A DNA stretch of 64,000 nucleotides from Halioglobus maricola (GTDB lineage Bacteria; Pseudomonadota; Gammaproteobacteria; Pseudomonadales; Halieaceae): the NCBI RefSeq assembly GCF_009388985.1, contig NZ_CP036422.1, positions 1,006,501 through 1,070,500 of the forward strand. The letters run 5' to 3'. The notes below the pieces were generated by a model. It saw only the letters and a list, made by a program, of their open reading frames with translations. It made no database searches and had not been told where the DNA came from. Every line of letters starts with the position of its first letter. Position 1 is the first letter of the stretch. A program made the translations under genes and the position numbers. Positions 8,053-18,526 of the stretch are shown piece after piece.

Positions 8053-8970
8053 ATGCATTTGACAGTACTACTACGAGAGGCAACTGAAGCTCTGGTAACG
8101 GCGCCCAGTGGCTTCTACGTGGATGGTACTTTTGGTCGGGGTGGTCACAGTCGCGCAGTGCTGGATCGCCTTGCTGATGACGGTCAGCTGCTGGGCGTCG
8201 ACAAGGACCCCGTTGCGATAGATTCTGCCCGCGAGCTCGCTGCTGCTGATCCCCGCTTTACTTTTTATCACGGTTCTTTTGCCAGTCTTCCGCTTCACCT
8301 GAGTGAACTGGGTTGCGAGTCTGTAGACGGCATTCTGGTTGATCTTGGCGTTTCCAGTCCCCAGTTGGATGAGGCCGAACGCGGCTTCAGTTTCTTGCAG
8401 GATGGCCCGCTGGATATGCGTATGGATACCAGCTCCGGCGAGACTGCCGCCGAGTGGCTCTCTCGTGCCGACGAGCAAGATATTGCTTACGCGCTGAAAG
8501 AATACGGAGAAGAGCGTTTTGCCAAGCGTATCGCGGGCGCCATCGTCGCCGCGCGCGATACCGGCTCGCTGACAACGACCGGCCAGCTGGCCCAGGTTGT
8601 TAAAGAGGCAAACCCCCGTTGGGAGAAACACAAGCATCCCGCCACACGCGCCTTCCAGGGGATTCGCATTCAGGTGAACCGCGAGCTGGGCGATTTGCGC
8701 GATTTACTCGATTCCGCGCTGGACATGCTCAAGGTGGGAGGTCGCCTTGTGGTGATCAGTTTTCACTCGCTTGAAGACCGGATGGTCAAGCGCTATATGC
8801 GCGATATGGCGCGTGGCGAGCAATTGCCGCCGGGCGTGCCGGTCACTGATGCTGCGCTCAATCGGCGCATGAAGCTGGTGGGCAAGGCGGTGAAGGCTTC
8901 CGAAGAGGAGCTGGGAGAAAACGTCCGGTCCCGCAGTGCTGTGATGCGCGTGGCGGAGAAAATCGCATGA
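8053..8970 (+). CDS. rsmH: 16S rRNA (cytosine1402-N4)-methyltransferase
   Basis: Methylates N4 of C1402 of 16S rRNA, the same nucleotide that RsmI modifies at the ribose. The 305-residue SAM-dependent enzyme shows [37 protein letters not shown] and the C-terminal [16 protein letters not shown] 8053 has AGGTGG five bases upstream, overlapping the mraZ stop; GTG 8044 is an alternative. The stop overlaps the ftsL start by four bases. Confidence 0.97.
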   Translation: MHLTVLLREATEALVTAPSGFYVDGTFGRGGHSRAVLDRLADDGQLLGVDKDPVAIDSARELAAADPRFTFYHGSFASLPLHLSELGCESVDGILVDLGVSSPQLDEAERGFSFLQDGPLDMRMDTSSGETAAEWLSRADEQDIAYALKEYGEERFAKRIAGAIVAARDTGSLTTTGQLAQVVKEANPRWEKHKHPATRAFQGIRIQVNRELGDLRDLLDSALDMLKVGGRLVVISFHSLEDRMVKRYMRDMARGEQLPPGVPVTDAALNRRMKLVGKAVKASEEELGENVRSRSAVMRVAEKIA

Positions 8971-9302
8971 GCTCGCGGGTGCAGGGCAAGAAAATGGTCA
9001 CCGCGAAAGTGCGCGCCAGCGAAACTGCCAGCGAGCGCCCATGGCAGCTCGGCACCCTGGCGCTCGGCGTGTTGGTGCTGGTCTCCGCCTTTGCTGTGAT
9101 TCATACAACTCACGCGTGTCGCGAGCTCTATACGCATTTGCAGGCCTTGGAGGCCCGCCAGTGGCATTTGCAGGAAGATTACGGTCGACTGCTGCTCGAG
9201 GAAAGTACCTGGGCGTCACACTACCGGGTCGAAAAGGTTGCCCGCGGTGAGTTGCAAATGGCGGAGCCCGACCTGGCTCGCTATGAAGTGGTGGGCCGAT
9301 GA
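8967..9302 (+). CDS. ftsL: Cell division protein FtsL
   Basis: Small bitopic divisome protein that forms the FtsQLB complex with FtsB and FtsQ and recruits FtsW/FtsI. The 111 residues comprise a short cytoplasmic N-terminus, one transmembrane segment ([20 protein letters not shown], about residues 28-48) and a periplasmic coiled coil with heptads ([20 protein letters not shown]). Overlaps rsmH and ftsI by four bases each (ATGA). Confidence 0.93.
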   Translation: MSSRVQGKKMVTAKVRASETASERPWQLGTLALGVLVLVSAFAVIHTTHACRELYTHLQALEARQWHLQEDYGRLLLEESTWASHYRVEKVARGELQMAEPDLARYEVVGR

Positions 9303-11035
9303 AGGCGGCAGCGCGCAAGAGAGCACAGCAGCAGCCTTCAATGTGGCGCCTTTACCTGGTGGCGTTTGCCCTGCTGTCGATGGCGGTGGTGTTGATTGGT
9401 CGAGTCCTGTCCCTGCAGATTCTTGAAACAGAGCGCGGGTATACCTTTCTCCAGAATCAGGGTGATGCCCGTTCGCTCCGCAGTGCTGAAATTCCCGCCT
9501 ATCGCGGTGTCATTACGGATCGCCACGGTGAGCCCCTGGCCGTGAGTACCCCGGTCGTGTCGATCTGGGCAAACCCCCTTCACCTTGATACGGAGCGTTT
9601 GCCCGAGCTGGCTGCGGCGCTGGGTATGACGCTGTCCTCGCTCAAGGAGCGAGTTGCGCGGTACGAGGGGAAGCAGTTTATGTATCTCGATCGGCACCGT
9701 GTGCCACACGAGGCGCGTGAAATTCTCGGTAAGCGGATTCGGGGTGTGTATGGCGAGCGTGAATATCGTCGCTTCTACCCTGCAGGTGAGGTCGCGGCGC
9801 AGCTGGTTGGTTTTACCAATCTCGATGATGAAGGTATCGCCGGCATGGAATTCGCGTTCGATGCGCATCTGCAGGGTGTGCCGGGCAAGAAAAAGTACAT
9901 CAAGGATCTCAGGGGCCAGATGATCCGTGATATCGGTGTGGTGCAGCCAGCACGTCCCGGTAATCCATTGCGTCTGAGTATCGATTTGCGCTTGCAGCAC
10001 CTGCAGCACCGCGAATTGGCGAAGGCGGTCACGGCAGCGGGTGCTGCAAGTGGCACCGTGGTGACTCTCGATGCGCATACGGGCGAAGTGCTGGCGATGG
10101 TCAACTATCCGGTGTTCAACCCCAATAGCCGCAAGAACATGAAGGGCGGGACCACTCGTAATCGCGCGCTCACTGACACGTATGAGCCGGGCTCGACTAT
10201 GAAGAGTCTGACGCTGGTTGCTGCGCTCGAAAGTGGCCTCTACACCACCGATACCATGATTGATACATCGCCGGGCTGGATTCGGGTGGGCCCCAAGACC
10301 TATCCCGATCCGCGCAACTATGGCGAGATCAGCCTTTCGCGGGTGATTGAAAAGTCCAGCCAGGTCGGTGTAACCAAGCTGGCGGTTGAGCTCGGTCATG
10401 AGCCGATCTGGGAGGTATTTAACCGTTTCGGAATTGGTCAGCCGCTGGGAACGGGTTTCCCTGGGGAAAGCGCCGGCGTATTGCCCAACAGGCCCCGCTG
10501 GTATTCCACTGAAAAAATTTCCCTGGCCTTCGGTTATGGCATCACTACCACGCCCTTGCAATTGGCGCGCGCCTACAGTGTGTTCGCCAACAACGGCATT
10601 ATGCAGGAGGTTTCTCTGCTCGCCCGTGACGGCGAGGCGGAGGAGGGTGTTCAGGTTATATCTCCGGATGTTGCGGCAGAGGTGCTCAAGGTCCTCGGTC
10701 GGGTTACTGGAGAACACGGCACGGCGCGCAAGGCGCGCGTAGCCGGATATGAGGTAGGGGGTAAAACAGGCACTGTGCACAAGGTGGGGCCTCAGGGGTA
10801 TATCGATAACTCCTACGTCGCTCTTTTTGCCGGGGTCGCGCCGGTCGATGATCCACGTGTGGTCACCGTTGTGGTCATCAATGAACCCAAGGGCGAGTCT
10901 TACGGCGGCGGGTCTGCAGCAGCTCCGGTCTTCTCTAAAGTGACTCGTGGCGCGCTGCGCCTGCTGGGCGTTACTCCGACTGATTTGCCCGAGGAGGTCG
11001 CTGTGGCCTCGACCGGGCGTGGTGGTGCCGCATGA
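9299..11035 (+). CDS. ftsI: Septal peptidoglycan transpeptidase FtsI (PBP3)
   Basis: Class B penicillin-binding protein that cross-links septal peptidoglycan with FtsW. The 578 residues comprise a short cytoplasmic tail, one transmembrane segment (about 15-40), a pedestal domain (RGVITDRHGEPLAVST) and a transpeptidase domain. The catalytic motif STMK has Ser299 and the third motif is KTGT (Lys489). The second motif, usually SxN, reads SSQ (Ser353-Gln355; codon CAG at 10361), a change from Asn to Gln. All else looks intact. Confidence 0.97.
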   Translation: MKAAARKRAQQQPSMWRLYLVAFALLSMAVVLIGRVLSLQILETERGYTFLQNQGDARSLRSAEIPAYRGVITDRHGEPLAVSTPVVSIWANPLHLDTERLPELAAALGMTLSSLKERVARYEGKQFMYLDRHRVPHEAREILGKRIRGVYGEREYRRFYPAGEVAAQLVGFTNLDDEGIAGMEFAFDAHLQGVPGKKKYIKDLRGQMIRDIGVVQPARPGNPLRLSIDLRLQHLQHRELAKAVTAAGAASGTVVTLDAHTGEVLAMVNYPVFNPNSRKNMKGGTTRNRALTDTYEPGSTMKSLTLVAALESGLYTTDTMIDTSPGWIRVGPKTYPDPRNYGEISLSRVIEKSSQVGVTKLAVELGHEPIWEVFNRFGIGQPLGTGFPGESAGVLPNRPRWYSTEKISLAFGYGITTTPLQLARAYSVFANNGIMQEVSLLARDGEAEEGVQVISPDVAAEVLKVLGRVTGEHGTARKARVAGYEVGGKTGTVHKVGPQGYIDNSYVALFAGVAPVDDPRVVTVVVINEPKGESYGGGSAAAPVFSKVTRGALRLLGVTPTDLPEEVAVASTGRGGAA

Positions 11036-12501
11036 TGGCGCTGGCACAATTGATTGAGCGCCCCGATTGCGAGGGTGCTGGGACTGAGCTTCGGGGAATC
11101 GAGCTCGACAGCCGCAAGGTTCAGGCGGGAGATTTGTTCCTGGCCATACCCGGTGAGCAGCACGATGGACGCCAGTTTATAGAGCAGGCGGTCGCCAATG
11201 GCGCGAGCGCAGTGCTGGCCGAACCGCCGATAGCCGGCTTTGTGGATGCGGTACCGGTGCCGCTGGTCGAAGTGCCCGAGCTGCAGCAGGAGTCTGGTTT
11301 TCTTGCGTCGAAATTCTATGGTCATCCCTCTCGCGAACTGCACATGGTTGGGGTCACGGGTACCAACGGGAAAACCACCGTCAGCCGCCTGGTGGCCCAA
11401 CTGGTACGCCTGCTGGGTAAGCCCTGTGGCGTGATTGGCACGCTTGGAGCGAGCCTGGATGAGGCTGTATCCCAGGGCGGTAATACCACACCTGACTCAG
11501 TGTCTCTGCAACATCAGCTTGCAGCGTGGCGCGATGACGACGTCTTCGCTGTGTGCATGGAAGTGTCCTCCCACGCGATGGTTCAGGGGCGGGTTAATGG
11601 CGTCGCGTTTGAGACCGCTATCTTCACAAATCTTTCTCAGGACCATCTGGATTATCACGGCAGCATGGAGGCCTATGGCCGGGCCAAGCTTGCGCTGTTT
11701 AACACAGAAGGTCTGCGCTACGCATTGGTCAATCTTGACGACGCGTACTCACCGCGAGTACTGCAAGTGCTCGACCCCGCCGTTACCGCTTATCGCTATT
11801 CCTTGCGGGATGCCACGGCAGATATCTACGTAGAAGGCGCCACTTTCGCGGCGGGTCGTGTGCATGGGCTGCTGCGAACCCCCTGGGGTAAAGGCGAATT
11901 CGATAGCCCGCTCGCGGGCGACTTCAATTTGTTAAATCTGGCGGCCGCTATTACCGCGGTAGTGCTGGCGGGTGAGGCGCTCGACAAGGTCCTGGCCGCA
12001 GTCAGTCAGCTGCAGCCAGTGCCAGGGCGCATGCAGGCCATCGCGAACGAGCAGGGATTGCAGGTGATCGTCGACTACGCCCATACCCCTGATGCACTCG
12101 AGAAAGTATTGCTTGCCCTGCGACCGCAGGTAGCGGGCGAGCTTATTACCGTATTTGGCTGTGGTGGCGATCGCGATCAATCCAAGCGGCAGGTGATGGG
12201 CAGGATAGCCTGTAGCCATTCTGACCGCGTCGTGGTCACCAGCGACAACCCGCGCGGAGAAGACCCGGCTGCCATTGTTGCCGATATAGAGGTCGGATGT
12301 AGCGGCCAGTATCAACTTGAGGTCGATAGAGCGAAGGCCATTGCGTTGGCGATTACTGACGCACAGGCGGGTGATTGTGTGGTGATCGCAGGCAAGGGAC
12401 ACGAGGATTACCAGATTATTGAGGGTAACAAGATCTACTTCAGCGATGAGGCCCAGGCTGCGAAGGCGCTGCAAGCCGCGCAAGAGAGGGTGGAGGCATG
12501 A
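11032..12501 (+). CDS. murE: UDP-MurNAc-L-Ala-D-Glu:meso-diaminopimelate ligase
   Basis: Adds meso-diaminopimelate to the peptidoglycan precursor in the cytoplasm. The 489-residue Mur ligase has the ATP loop GVTGTNGKTTVSRLV, the central domain with HAMVQGRV and DHLDYHGSM, and the DNPR motif (SDNPRGEDPAAI) that selects meso-DAP over lysine. Start overlaps the ftsI stop; a second ATG follows at once at 11035. Confidence 0.97.
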   Translation: MMALAQLIERPDCEGAGTELRGIELDSRKVQAGDLFLAIPGEQHDGRQFIEQAVANGASAVLAEPPIAGFVDAVPVPLVEVPELQQESGFLASKFYGHPSRELHMVGVTGTNGKTTVSRLVAQLVRLLGKPCGVIGTLGASLDEAVSQGGNTTPDSVSLQHQLAAWRDDDVFAVCMEVSSHAMVQGRVNGVAFETAIFTNLSQDHLDYHGSMEAYGRAKLALFNTEGLRYALVNLDDAYSPRVLQVLDPAVTAYRYSLRDATADIYVEGATFAAGRVHGLLRTPWGKGEFDSPLAGDFNLLNLAAAITAVVLAGEALDKVLAAVSQLQPVPGRMQAIANEQGLQVIVDYAHTPDALEKVLLALRPQVAGELITVFGCGGDRDQSKRQVMGRIACSHSDRVVVTSDNPRGEDPAAIVADIEVGCSGQYQLEVDRAKAIALAITDAQAGDCVVIAGKGHEDYQIIEGNKIYFSDEAQAAKALQAAQERVEA

Positions 12502-13868
12502 TGCGTTCATTCAGTCTTGCGGAATTGTGTGAGCCGCTCAATGCGATCCTCGTCGGTGGCGATTGCCGGATAGACAGTGTTTGCACCGATAGCCGAGAGC
12601 TCAAAACAGGTGACCTGTTTGTCGCTCTGTCGGGTGATAACTTCGACGGCCATAACTACCTCGATGTCGCTGCCAACGCGGGCGCTGCGGCAGTCATGAT
12701 CAGCCGCGAAAGTACGGCGGCTCTGCCGCAGCTGCAAGTTGCGGACACACAGCGCGGGCTTGGTCTGCTGGGCGCCTATAATCGCGCTCAGTTCAGCGGG
12801 CCGCTGGTGGCAATTACCGGCAGTGCCGGGAAAACCACAGTCAAAAATATTGTGCACGCTGTTTTGTCGCAGCGAGGTGAAACCCTCGCGACTGATGGCA
12901 ACTTTAATAATGAGGTGGGTGTTCCACTCACATTGTTGCGCCTTGGCCCCGGCGATGAATTCGCTGTGGTGGAGATGGGTGCCGCGGGTAAAGGCCATAT
13001 CGAGTGGCTGTGTGAAATCGGCAAGCCCACTGTTTCCCTGTTGCTTAATGCGATGCCTGCACATCTCGATGGCTTTGGCAGTGTAGAGCAGATTGCCGAT
13101 GCCAAGGCTGAGATATATGACGCCCTTGGCACTCAGGGTGTGGCGGTGATAAATGCCGACCAGGCCTGGGCTGATGCCTGGCGAGCGCGTGCAGGAGAAG
13201 CCCGTGTCATTGATTTCTCCACCGTATCGAGCGCTGCTGCGGTGCACCTGTTGGAGGCGCGTTCACTCGGTATCGAGGGTAGTGAATTGCGGATTGCTAC
13301 GCCGGTGGGTGAGTTCGTTGCCATGCTGGCTTTGCCCGGCCCCCATAATCATAGCAATGCCCTCGCAGCTGTTGCTGTGGGCCTGGCCTGCGGTTTGGAA
13401 CTTGCCGAAATCGCCGCCGGGCTAGCTGCGGTGCAACCGGTTGCTGGCCGTCTTGCCGCGGTGCGCAATGCCAGTGGGGCGTTGGTCATTGACGACAGCT
13501 ATAACGCCAACCCGGGCTCGGTTAAAGCTGCCATCGAAACGCTTATTGAGGCATCAGGACGCCGTACCCTCGTGCTCGGTGTAATGCGTGAGCTGGGCCC
13601 CGAGAGTGCGATGATGCATAGGCAGATGGGCGAATTTTCCCGGGAGGCCGGCCTGGATCAATTCTGGGGTGTCGGGGAGGAACTGCGAGAGGCGGTCGAG
13701 GTGTTCGGCAGCGGCGGGCGCTGGTTCGAAGATTGTGACCAGGCACTTGCAGCAGGCGTGGAGTCGTTCGGCCCTGAAGATGCGGTTCTCGTGAAGGGAT
13801 CTCGTGGGGCCCGGATGGAGCGTGTGGTGAATGGACTGACGGCGCTCGCAAGCGCAGGAGAGCGCTGA
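12498..13868 (+). CDS. murF: UDP-MurNAc-tripeptide:D-Ala-D-Ala ligase
   Basis: Completes the UDP-MurNAc-pentapeptide. The 456-residue Mur ligase has the ATP loop [15 protein letters not shown], the substrate segment [14 protein letters not shown] typical of MurF, and the C-terminal [17 protein letters not shown]. Overlaps murE by four bases and shares one base with the mraY start, suggesting coupled translation. Confidence 0.97.
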   Translation: MMRSFSLAELCEPLNAILVGGDCRIDSVCTDSRELKTGDLFVALSGDNFDGHNYLDVAANAGAAAVMISRESTAALPQLQVADTQRGLGLLGAYNRAQFSGPLVAITGSAGKTTVKNIVHAVLSQRGETLATDGNFNNEVGVPLTLLRLGPGDEFAVVEMGAAGKGHIEWLCEIGKPTVSLLLNAMPAHLDGFGSVEQIADAKAEIYDALGTQGVAVINADQAWADAWRARAGEARVIDFSTVSSAAAVHLLEARSLGIEGSELRIATPVGEFVAMLALPGPHNHSNALAAVAVGLACGLELAEIAAGLAAVQPVAGRLAAVRNASGALVIDDSYNANPGSVKAAIETLIEASGRRTLVLGVMRELGPESAMMHRQMGEFSREAGLDQFWGVGEELREAVEVFGSGGRWFEDCDQALAAGVESFGPEDAVLVKGSRGARMERVVNGLTALASAGER

Positions 13869-14950
13869 TGCTCCTTTTTCTCGCTGAATACCTCAGTCAG
13901 TTCGAAAGTGGATTTCAGGTTTTCCAGTATCTCACGTTGCGCGGGATTCTCGCTGCGGGCACGGCGCTGGCTATATCGCTCATGGTTGGTCCCTACATGA
14001 TTCGCAAGCTGAGCTACTACCAGGTGGGACAGGCCGTGCGGGATGATGGGCCCCAGAGCCATCTTAGCAAGGCCGGTACACCGACCATGGGCGGTGCGCT
14101 CATTCTGGTTGCCATAGCGATTTCCACGTTGCTGTGGGCGGACCTGCGCAATGCCTATGTCTGGATAGCGCTGCTGGTAACGGCTGTTTTTGGCGCGGTG
14201 GGCTGGGTAGATGACTATCGCAAGGTCGTCGAGAAAAATTCCCGGGGCCTGCCGGCTCGTTGGAAGTACCTGTGGCAGTCGATCGCGGGTCTCGCCGCTG
14301 CGCTCTATCTCTATGTCTACATCGATACCCCGGTCACTACTGAATTGTATGTTCCCTTTATCAAGGATTTCGCCTGGGACATGGGCCCGCTGTTCATCCT
14401 GCTGACCTACTTCGTGATCGTCGGTTCCAGCAATGCTGTCAATCTCACCGATGGTCTGGACGGCCTGGCGATTATGCCGACGGTGATGGTGGGCGGAGCA
14501 TTGGGGATCATTGCCTACTTGACCGGCCATGCAAATTTCGCTGACTACCTGCAGATTCCCTATGTGGCAGGGAGCGGGGAAATGGCTGTGTTCTGCGGCA
14601 GCATCGCCGGGGCCGGGCTTGGTTTCCTCTGGTTTAACACCTATCCCGCTCAGGTATTCATGGGCGATGTAGGTGCGTTGGCGCTGGGCGCCGCGCTGGG
14701 AACAGTCGCAGTGATCACGCGTCACGAGATCGTATTTTTTGTGATGGGAGGCATTTTCGTACTGGAGACCGTATCGGTCATTCTCCAGGTAGCCTCCTTC
14801 AAGCTGACAGGTAAGCGCATTTTTCGCATGGCCCCAATCCACCACCACTACGAATTGAAGGGGTGGCCAGAGCCCAGGGTCATTGTGCGTTTCTGGATTA
14901 TCACCGTGATGCTGGTCCTGTTTGGGCTGGCGACACTGAAGCTGAGGTAG
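13868..14950 (+). CDS. mraY: Phospho-N-acetylmuramoyl-pentapeptide transferase
   Basis: Integral membrane enzyme making lipid I from UDP-MurNAc-pentapeptide and undecaprenyl phosphate. The 360 residues form about ten transmembrane helices. Active-site signatures are visible: [10 protein letters not shown], the VDDYRKV motif, [20 protein letters not shown] and the HHHYELKGW loop near the C-terminus. Length matches the family exactly. Confidence 0.98.
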   Translation: MLLFLAEYLSQFESGFQVFQYLTLRGILAAGTALAISLMVGPYMIRKLSYYQVGQAVRDDGPQSHLSKAGTPTMGGALILVAIAISTLLWADLRNAYVWIALLVTAVFGAVGWVDDYRKVVEKNSRGLPARWKYLWQSIAGLAAALYLYVYIDTPVTTELYVPFIKDFAWDMGPLFILLTYFVIVGSSNAVNLTDGLDGLAIMPTVMVGGALGIIAYLTGHANFADYLQIPYVAGSGEMAVFCGSIAGAGLGFLWFNTYPAQVFMGDVGALALGAALGTVAVITRHEIVFFVMGGIFVLETVSVILQVASFKLTGKRIFRMAPIHHHYELKGWPEPRVIVRFWIITVMLVLFGLATLKLR

Positions 14951-14952
14951 GA

Positions 14953-16308
14953 GTGACACAGGCAGTGGTACAGGACGTAATAGCAAGCAGCGTGAACCGG
15001 GTGGTAGTCGGCCTGGGCGTCACGGGTTTGTCCTGCGCGCGCTTCCTGCACAAGAGCGGCCAACCTTTTGCTATCGTCGATACCCGCGAAAAGCCACCCG
15101 GCCTGGCGCAAGTGCAGGCTGAGATGCCGGATGTCCCGGTCTATCTTGGCGAGTTTCCCGCCGAGCTTCTTACCGGTGCAGATGAGCTTATTGTGAGCCC
15201 CGGTATTGCGCCTGATGACCAGATGCTGGCTCCAGCACTGGAGGCGGGTGCCACACTGGTCGGTGATATCGACCTGTTCGTCGCAGCGGCGCAGGCGCCA
15301 GTGGTTGGTATTACCGGCTCGAACGCGAAATCCACAGTGACTGAGCTGGTCGGCGCCATGGCGCTGGAGGCAGGTCTGGATGTGGGTGTTGGCGGGAACC
15401 TTGGGACCCCGGCGTTGGACTTGTTGGCACCAGCAAGAGATCTGTATGTACTCGAGCTGTCCAGCTTTCAACTGGAGCGTGCCGGAAATCTCGGCCTTGA
15501 AGTCGCGACCGTACTGAACGTCAGTGCCGATCACCTGGACCGCCACGGTAACCTGGTGCGTTATCACCAGGCCAAGCACCGTATATTTCAGGGTTGTCGT
15601 AAAGTCGTGGTCAATCGCAGCGACCCACTTACCGTGCCATTGGTGCCGGAAGACGTTGAGGTGGTGAGCTGGCGACTCGGCGAGCCTGAATTGCACGGCT
15701 TTGGTCTGCGCGATGGTTACCTTTGCTATGGGGCTGAGCCATTGCTGGCTATTGATGAGCTCGGCATTGTAGGCCTGCACAATCAGGCAAACGCGCTTGC
15801 AGCACTAGCGCTCGGGAGAGCCGCCGGACTACCGGTCGACGCTATGTGTCGCGCCCTGAAACTGTTCCGCGGGTTGCCGCACCGCTGCGAGCTCGTGGCC
15901 CGGCTTAACGACGTCAGCTATGTCAACGATTCCAAGGGAACGAATGTAGGTGCGACCCAGGCGGCACTCGCCGGGCTGGGCGGAGAGCGCGATGTTCTGC
16001 TCATTGCCGGTGGTCAAGGTAAAGGGGCGGACTTCAGTGCCATGCGCCGCGTTGTGCAGCAACACTGCAAGCACGTGCTGTTGATCGGCGAAGATGCGGC
16101 CCTGCTGGAAGAGGCGCTCGGGCCTGTCACTGAAATCCTGCGCTGTGAGGACATGGCTGAGGCTGTGCGTAATGCTGCTGCGCTCGCCGCGCCGGGTGAA
16201 ACGATACTGCTTTCGCCGGCCTGTGCGAGCTTTGATATGTATCCCGGTTTTGCCGCTCGCGGCGACGCCTTCCGCGAAGCCGTTTCGATGCTGGAGGTGG
16301 ACGCATGA
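14953..16308 (+). CDS. murD: UDP-MurNAc-L-alanine:D-glutamate ligase
   Basis: Adds D-glutamate to UDP-MurNAc-L-Ala. The Rossmann-like N-terminal domain begins VVVGLGVTGLSCARFL, the ATP loop is GITGSNAKSTVTELVG, and the C-terminal domain has NDSKGTNVGATQAAL. The start is uncertain: GTG 14953, 14965 and 14992 are all in frame; 14953 follows the mraY stop by two bases and gives 451 residues, slightly longer than E. coli MurD. An open frame reaching back into mraY is not part of the gene. Confidence 0.95.
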   Translation: MTQAVVQDVIASSVNRVVVGLGVTGLSCARFLHKSGQPFAIVDTREKPPGLAQVQAEMPDVPVYLGEFPAELLTGADELIVSPGIAPDDQMLAPALEAGATLVGDIDLFVAAAQAPVVGITGSNAKSTVTELVGAMALEAGLDVGVGGNLGTPALDLLAPARDLYVLELSSFQLERAGNLGLEVATVLNVSADHLDRHGNLVRYHQAKHRIFQGCRKVVVNRSDPLTVPLVPEDVEVVSWRLGEPELHGFGLRDGYLCYGAEPLLAIDELGIVGLHNQANALAALALGRAAGLPVDAMCRALKLFRGLPHRCELVARLNDVSYVNDSKGTNVGATQAALAGLGGERDVLLIAGGQGKGADFSAMRRVVQQHCKHVLLIGEDAALLEEALGPVTEILRCEDMAEAVRNAAALAAPGETILLSPACASFDMYPGFAARGDAFREAVSMLEVDA

Positions 16309-17441
16309 GTCGCGCCGTCAGTGCTCCCTCTCTTATGCCTGATACCGGTCTGCTGATGCTGGGGGTCGCCCTGATGTTGGTGGGGCTTGTAGCGATTAGC
16401 TCTGCATCGATTGAGTATGCCGATATTAACTACAGCAGTACCTGGTTTCACACCGTGCGTCATCTGATTTACATGGGAGTGGCGTTGGGTGCAGCGATAG
16501 TGGTTTATCGCATTCCGCTGGAGTTCTGGGAGCAGACCGGCTGGGTCTGGCTGTTTATCGCACTTGCGCTGTTGATTCTGGTGCTGATACCCGGCGTCGG
16601 GCGCGAAGTTAATGGTAGTCAGCGCTGGCTGCCTCTGGGTCCTTTCACGCTGCAGCCATCGGAGTTTGCCAAGCTTGCCATGGTCGTCTATCTGGCGGGT
16701 TACATGGTGCGGCGCGAGCACGAGGTGAGGTATGAGTGGCAGGGTTTCCTCAAGCCCATGGCCGTCCTGTTTGCTGCCACCTTGCTGTTGATGGTGGAGC
16801 CTGACTTTGGTGCCACGGTCATTGTTGCCGGGAGCGCTTTCGGTATGTTGTTCCTGGCGGGCGTGAAGATTGTTCACTTCATGGTGGTGGGCGCCGGCGC
16901 GTTGGGCGCTTTGCTGGTTCTGGTGGTCAGTGAACCGTATCGCGTAAAACGACTCACGGCGTATACCGATCCCTGGGCCGATCCTTATGACACCGGTTTT
17001 CAGTTGACGCAGTCATTGATCGCATTTGGCCGCGGCGAGTGGTTTGGCGTTGGCCTGGGTAACAGCGTCCAGAAGCTGTTCTACTTGCCTGAGGCACACA
17101 CCGATTTCGTCTTTTCGATCTGGGCTGAGGAGACCGGCTTCGTCGGTGCCTTGGCGGTGATCTTGCTGTATATCGCACTGATAGGTCGAATTCTCTGGGT
17201 GGGTCGCGCGGCTCAATTAGCAGCGCAACCTTTTGGCGCCTATGTCTGCTATGGCGTGGCGCTGGTGTTCTCCGGTCAGGCATTTGTGAACATGGGTGTG
17301 AGCTCGGGCCTATTGCCCACCAAGGGGCTGACCCTGCCGTTCGTTTCCTATGGCGGCACCAGTCTGATTGTGTGCTGTGTCATGTTGGCGCTGGTATTGC
17401 GTATCGAAAACAGCGTGCGTCACGGGGAGGTGAAGAAGTGA
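16305..17441 (+). CDS. ftsW: Peptidoglycan glycosyltransferase FtsW (SEDS)
   Basis: SEDS-family polymerase that makes septal glycan strands together with FtsI. The 378-residue integral membrane protein has about ten transmembrane helices. SEDS signatures are present: GREVNGSQRWLPLGPFTLQP, QPSEFAKL, EPDFGATV and the C-terminal KGLTLPFVSYGGTSL. Four-base overlaps with murD and murG. Confidence 0.97.
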   Translation: MSRAVSAPSLMPDTGLLMLGVALMLVGLVAISSASIEYADINYSSTWFHTVRHLIYMGVALGAAIVVYRIPLEFWEQTGWVWLFIALALLILVLIPGVGREVNGSQRWLPLGPFTLQPSEFAKLAMVVYLAGYMVRREHEVRYEWQGFLKPMAVLFAATLLLMVEPDFGATVIVAGSAFGMLFLAGVKIVHFMVVGAGALGALLVLVVSEPYRVKRLTAYTDPWADPYDTGFQLTQSLIAFGRGEWFGVGLGNSVQKLFYLPEAHTDFVFSIWAEETGFVGALAVILLYIALIGRILWVGRAAQLAAQPFGAYVCYGVALVFSGQAFVNMGVSSGLLPTKGLTLPFVSYGGTSLIVCCVMLALVLRIENSVRHGEVKK

Positions 17442-18526
17442 GCTCCCTGGTCCTGATGATGGCAGGTGGCACTGGTGGCCATGTTTATCCAGCCCTGGCT
17501 GTCGCCAATGAATTGCGTGAGCGCGGACACCGGGTTGAGTGGGTGGGGACGTCTCGAGGCCTGGAGCAGCGAGTTGTTCCGGCTGCTGGCATCACGCTCC
17601 ATCATCTCGCCGTGCGCGGTGTGCGCGGCAAGGGGATCCTGGACAAGATCCAGGGGTTAATTGCACTGGGCGTGGCGTCACTTCAGGCGCTCTGGTTGGT
17701 GTTGCGATTGCAACCGGCTTGTGTGGTCGGCATGGGCGGTTATGTCGCCGGCCCCGCCGGGGTGGCAGCCTGGTTGCTGCGCCGGCCGCTGCTGATTCAC
17801 GAGCAGAATGCCATCGCGGGTACGACTAATCGAATGCTGTCACCGCTGGCTAAAACCGTAGTCACAGGTTTCCCGGCAGCTTTTAACAGTGATATCGAAA
17901 CGCTCACGCTGGGCAATCCTGTACGCGAGGAGATTATTGCCGCCGGTGAAGAGCAGCAGTATGACTACGACGGTAGCCGCAGCCTGCATGTCCTTATTCT
18001 GGGCGGCAGCCTCGGCGCGAAGCCATTAAACGAAGCGGTTCCCGCGGCGGTGAGTGCCCTGCTGCAAGAGGGCGCGAACATTCATGTGTGGCACCAGACC
18101 GGAGAGGCGCATGTTGGCCCGGTCAGTCACGCCTATCCAGAGGATGCGGCGGACAGGGTGAGGGTGGCTCCCTTCATTGAAAACATGGCCGAGGCTTATC
18201 AGTGGGCGGATGTGGTGGTGTGCCGAGCCGGTGCGCTGACTGTTTCAGAGCTGGCGGTCATGGGTAGGCCGTCTATTTTGGTGCCACTACCCCACGCTAT
18301 CGATGACCACCAGACGGCGAACGCGCGCTCTCTTGCAGACCGAGGCGGTGCAATCCTGATGCGTCAGGCCGATATGAGCGTTGCCGTTCTTACGCAGTCG
18401 CTTCGCGGGTACATAAACCATCCAGAGCGACTGCAGGCGATGGCTCTAGCGGCGCGTGCCGTTGCAACTCCCAGAGCCACCGCCGACGTGACCGATCGCT
18501 GCGAGGAGCTGTTCCGTGCTGACTGA
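17438..18526 (+). CDS. murG: Lipid I N-acetylglucosaminyltransferase MurG
   Basis: Peripheral membrane GT-B enzyme converting lipid I to lipid II with UDP-GlcNAc. The 362-residue product starts at GTG 17438, overlapping the ftsW stop and following GGGAGGTGAAG. Motifs: [50 protein letters not shown] and [16 protein letters not shown]. Overlaps murC by 11 bases. Confidence 0.97.
   Translation: MSSLVLMMAGGTGGHVYPALAVANELRERGHRVEWVGTSRGLEQRVVPAAGITLHHLAVRGVRGKGILDKIQGLIALGVASLQALWLVLRLQPACVVGMGGYVAGPAGVAAWLLRRPLLIHEQNAIAGTTNRMLSPLAKTVVTGFPAAFNSDIETLTLGNPVREEIIAAGEEQQYDYDGSRSLHVLILGGSLGAKPLNEAVPAAVSALLQEGANIHVWHQTGEAHVGPVSHAYPEDAADRVRVAPFIENMAEAYQWADVVVCRAGALTVSELAVMGRPSILVPLPHAIDDHQTANARSLADRGGAILMRQADMSVAVLTQSLRGYINHPERLQAMALAARAVATPRATADVTDRCEELFRAD

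Noticed and set aside
9338-11047. Open frame of 569 codons antisense to ftsI
   Set aside because: It is a shadow of a GC-biased real gene; the predicted protein has no family motifs, and ftsI is certain.
13658-14986. Open frame of 442 codons antisense to murF/mraY
   Set aside because: Low-complexity His/Arg/Gln-rich product with no recognisable domain; mirrors the codon bias of the sense genes.
15301-15345. MurD ATP loop GSNAKST instead of GSNGKST, as a possible inactivating change
   Set aside because: To my knowledge Pseudomonas MurD has the same Ala; the remaining active-site motifs are intact.
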